Source of the DNA: Glebionis coronaria
Taxonomy: Eukaryota; Streptophyta; Magnoliopsida; Asterales; Asteraceae
Assembly: GCA_025667525.1 (NCBI GenBank)
Contig: CM046877.1
Location: 31,073,255-31,137,254 of the forward strand
Direction of reading: 5' to 3'
DNA: 64,000 nt
Below are positions 61,871-64,000 of the stretch, one piece after another (the first letter of the stretch is position 1; each line of letters starts with the position of its first letter). Below the pieces are notes generated by a model. The model saw only the letters and a list, made by a program, of their open reading frames with translations. It did not search any database and had not been told where the DNA came from. The translations under genes and the position numbers were made by a program.

Positions 61871-61884
61871 TGGCTCTGATACCA
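61871..61884 (-). other. Primer-binding site (tRNA-iMet type) of the minus-strand chromovirus
   Basis: Minus-strand TGGTATCAGAGCCA lies four bases inside the 5' LTR, the standard initiator-Met primer site. Confidence 0.92.
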
Positions 61885-61888
61885 TAAT

Positions 61889-64000
61889 TGTAACACCCCA
61901 TTTTGATAAATGGAATGTCACGCGTAATTATGGCGTGTCATCAAAGTATACAAGGATAAATGTCTAAAACATTACATGACCATAGGGTAAACCGGAATCA
62001 AACATCGGTTCCTAAACATAAGCCCAAAACATAATAAAGTAAATCAAATGAATGAAGGACTTAAACAAGCACAAATATATGAAGGCAAAAGGAGAAGAAG
62101 TCTATGGCAGCTTCCATCCTATGCATGTCCTCCAAATGCTCGAGTCCGTCCTTGGGTACCTGCCGTTTTGGGACATGGAAAGGAAAGTAACGGCTGAGCA
62201 AAACGCTCAATGCACGGATATAGACATAGTATAAGTGACTAAAACATAATAGAGACTTAATAGCAGCGGAAATGTATAAGTCCTGGAAAACCTGAAACAT
62301 GTTCATAAAACTGGTTTAATAGTTTGAAAAGCCTTATGTTTATCTTATGAAAACTGTTTAACATATTTTACCATTAGCCAATATAGGTCATGAAAATCCA
62401 CCGTGCATGAATACTTGGAGGGGTGACCTCATCATGCAAATTAGAGGGGCTGCCTCTAATTTAATATACTGGTTCTGGGTAGGAGGGATCAACTCCTTGT
62501 GAAGGATGCAAGGCACACACCACATTCACCATGGAATGCTGAATAAAAACACGTAACTAGGATGCACCCATGCGCCCCACATGATAAATATAATATAAAT
62601 GGCCAAAAGCTGAAGGGACGCCACGAGCAATCACTCCGCCGTGGTGAAGTCATAACATCAGTGCCTCTAATGTTATGGTTATAGTACCTCCATAACTAGG
62701 TGAAACTGGTCATGCATGTATATGGCTATAGGTATTCTTAATTAAACATAAGCAATCAAACACGTAACTTATACTACGTGAAAACATTTGGCTGCATACG
62801 GGGAATCCTAATAAGGAAAGAATGTCCATACTGAAAGGACGGGAATCCGTACCTTATGTCCAGTGAACGAAGAAGACGAACGGAAGAGAGTCCTACTTCG
62901 GTATCACTAATGCTACATAAATACATACGTGTATAAGTATCTGATTACTGAATACGTAACTGGTTTAATGTTATGTCTTAGCTTATTTTATATGTTCATG
63001 CCTTGTTTTACTAGTTTTAACGTTATACTATGTTTATCGTGTATTCTGTATATTCTGTTTAAGTATTGCTTGTATTTCTTGTGTTATTATACTTGTGTGT
63101 AACAATAAGTAACTTCAAAAAAAAATAGCAGGTTTCCTAAAATAGAAAGTTTCCAAAAATAGAATTACTGCTTAAAAATAGATAAGTTACTAAAAATAGA
63201 AAGTTTCCATAAATAGATTAGCTGCCTTAATTAAATAAGTTTCTAAAAATAGAAAGTTTCCATAAATAGAAATAAGCTGGATTATTAAGCTAATAATATA
63301 AGCTAAAGTGTTTTCTGATTAATATTCTAAGTCATGTGGTTAATAGTATAGTTTATTAATTATTATAAGTAAAACAAATAAGCTATAGGTTATATGATTT
63401 AATTAAATATACATGATTTAATTAAATTAAGGTGCATAAAATACTTGGGTTAGAACATGTATTAATATTAATATTAATATAACATAAGTCATGATAATTA
63501 TTTAATTATAAGTCATGTTTATTAATTAATTAATTACTATAATCTAAATTAAATCAATAAAAATACTTAGGTTAAATCATGTATTATTAATTATTAACAA
63601 TAAACCTAAGTCCATGTTTTAATTAAATTAATTATATAGCAAGTTAAATTAATTTAATTAATCTTATATTAATAAGTCATGATTATTAATTTAATTGTCT
63701 TGTAATTAATATGCATGTTAAGCTAATTAAACTCGTAAATATAATACCCCGAACCCGTGTATTGTTTTATGAAAACGTGTCGAAAACCAAACGGTGAAAA
63801 CCCGTATTGTTTTAATTATAAACCGAACCAAACAGCCCTTTAAAAGTTTCTTATAAATCTGACTGCCAAACGCACCCTTACTGTTTTCATTAAGTTGTTT
63901 ACCAAACAGCCCTTAAATCTGCCTTAAACCAAAACCCAAACACCTCTTTAATCGCTATTTCCCCCCTGGCAGTAGGGTTAATGCCACCGGCAGTGGCCGG
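61889..64000 (-). repeat. 5' LTR of the minus-strand chromovirus (partial, runs off the window)
   Basis: 2112 bp visible. Matches the left LTR closely but retains 63579-63953, which contains repeated aaccaaac/cagccctt phrases. The window ends inside the hairpin cluster. Confidence 0.9.

Larger units (their letters stand above)
54857..64000 (-). mobile_element. Tekay/Del-like chromovirus on the minus strand, running off the right edge
   Basis: The 3' LTR is 54857-57698, the decayed interior 57699-61888, and the 5' LTR starts at 61889 and continues past 64000. The primer site TGGTATCAGAGCCA is at 61871-61884 (minus). The polypurine tract aagggtggaagagt-like lies beside 57699. LTR ends in element orientation are TGTAAAACCC...GGGGTGTTACA. 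It inserted in the third Copia's gag-pol; the right TSD is outside the window. Domain order on the minus strand (gag, RT, integrase, chromodomain-like) agrees with gypsy chromoviruses. Confidence 0.9.

Overview
This window is plant nuclear intergenic DNA built almost entirely of nested transposable elements. The evidence is direct: paired LTRs with 5-bp target-site duplications (TSDs), tRNA primer-binding sites, gag and pol reading frames of Ty1/copia and Ty3/gypsy type, long-TIR elements with 9-bp duplications, and two Helitron-type 3' ends. The base composition is AT-rich and no intact host gene is visible. The Copia and chromovirus proteins resemble, from memory, families abundant in Asteraceae; that placement is inference and was not searched.

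Left third (1-14923): a Tork-like Copia element, entering from the left edge, is split inside its integrase by a 10.8-kb Athila-like Ty3/gypsy element on the minus strand (1388-12222, TSD tatgt). The Copia resumes at 12223 and ends with its 3' LTR (14595-14923). The Athila-like gag-pol keeps one frame over 5.4 kb but carries three nonsense codons and an in-frame deletion that removed the protease active site.

Middle (14924-27440): a relic gypsy LTR with primer site, an orphan Copia 3' LTR, then a host segment (copy A) that also exists uninterrupted downstream (copy B, 24729-25345). Copy A was hit by a Mutator-like long-TIR element (16036-17132) and by a young, nearly intact Copia element (17297-23136). 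A CACTA terminus, an unidentified coding-like fragment, a SINE-like fragment, a possible LTR remnant and a truncated LRR receptor-like-protein pseudogene follow.

27600-41497: a truncated chromovirus gag-PR-RT fragment, then a complete-ended chromovirus-type LTR element (31307-41497) whose interior is badly decayed although its LTRs are nearly identical.

41500-51360: a DNA-transposon zone. It holds a GATC-dense patch, a TIR element flanked by (TA)n arrays, a Helitron terminus, a Harbinger-like element containing a nested Mutator-like element, a short Helitron, and a Mutator-like element with about 390-bp arms.

51360-64000: the LTR, very long leader and broken gag of another Copia, cut at 54857 by a minus-strand chromovirus (Tekay/Del-like). 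The right LTR of that element runs off the window, and its left LTR differs from it by a 375-bp microhomology-bounded deletion.

The genes do not form a host pathway; they are retroelement polyproteins, mostly broken. The most informative signals are structural: the order of insertions, filled versus empty sites, decayed interiors between young LTRs, and unusual motif arrays and hairpins inside LTRs. I see no evidence for a new cellular system.
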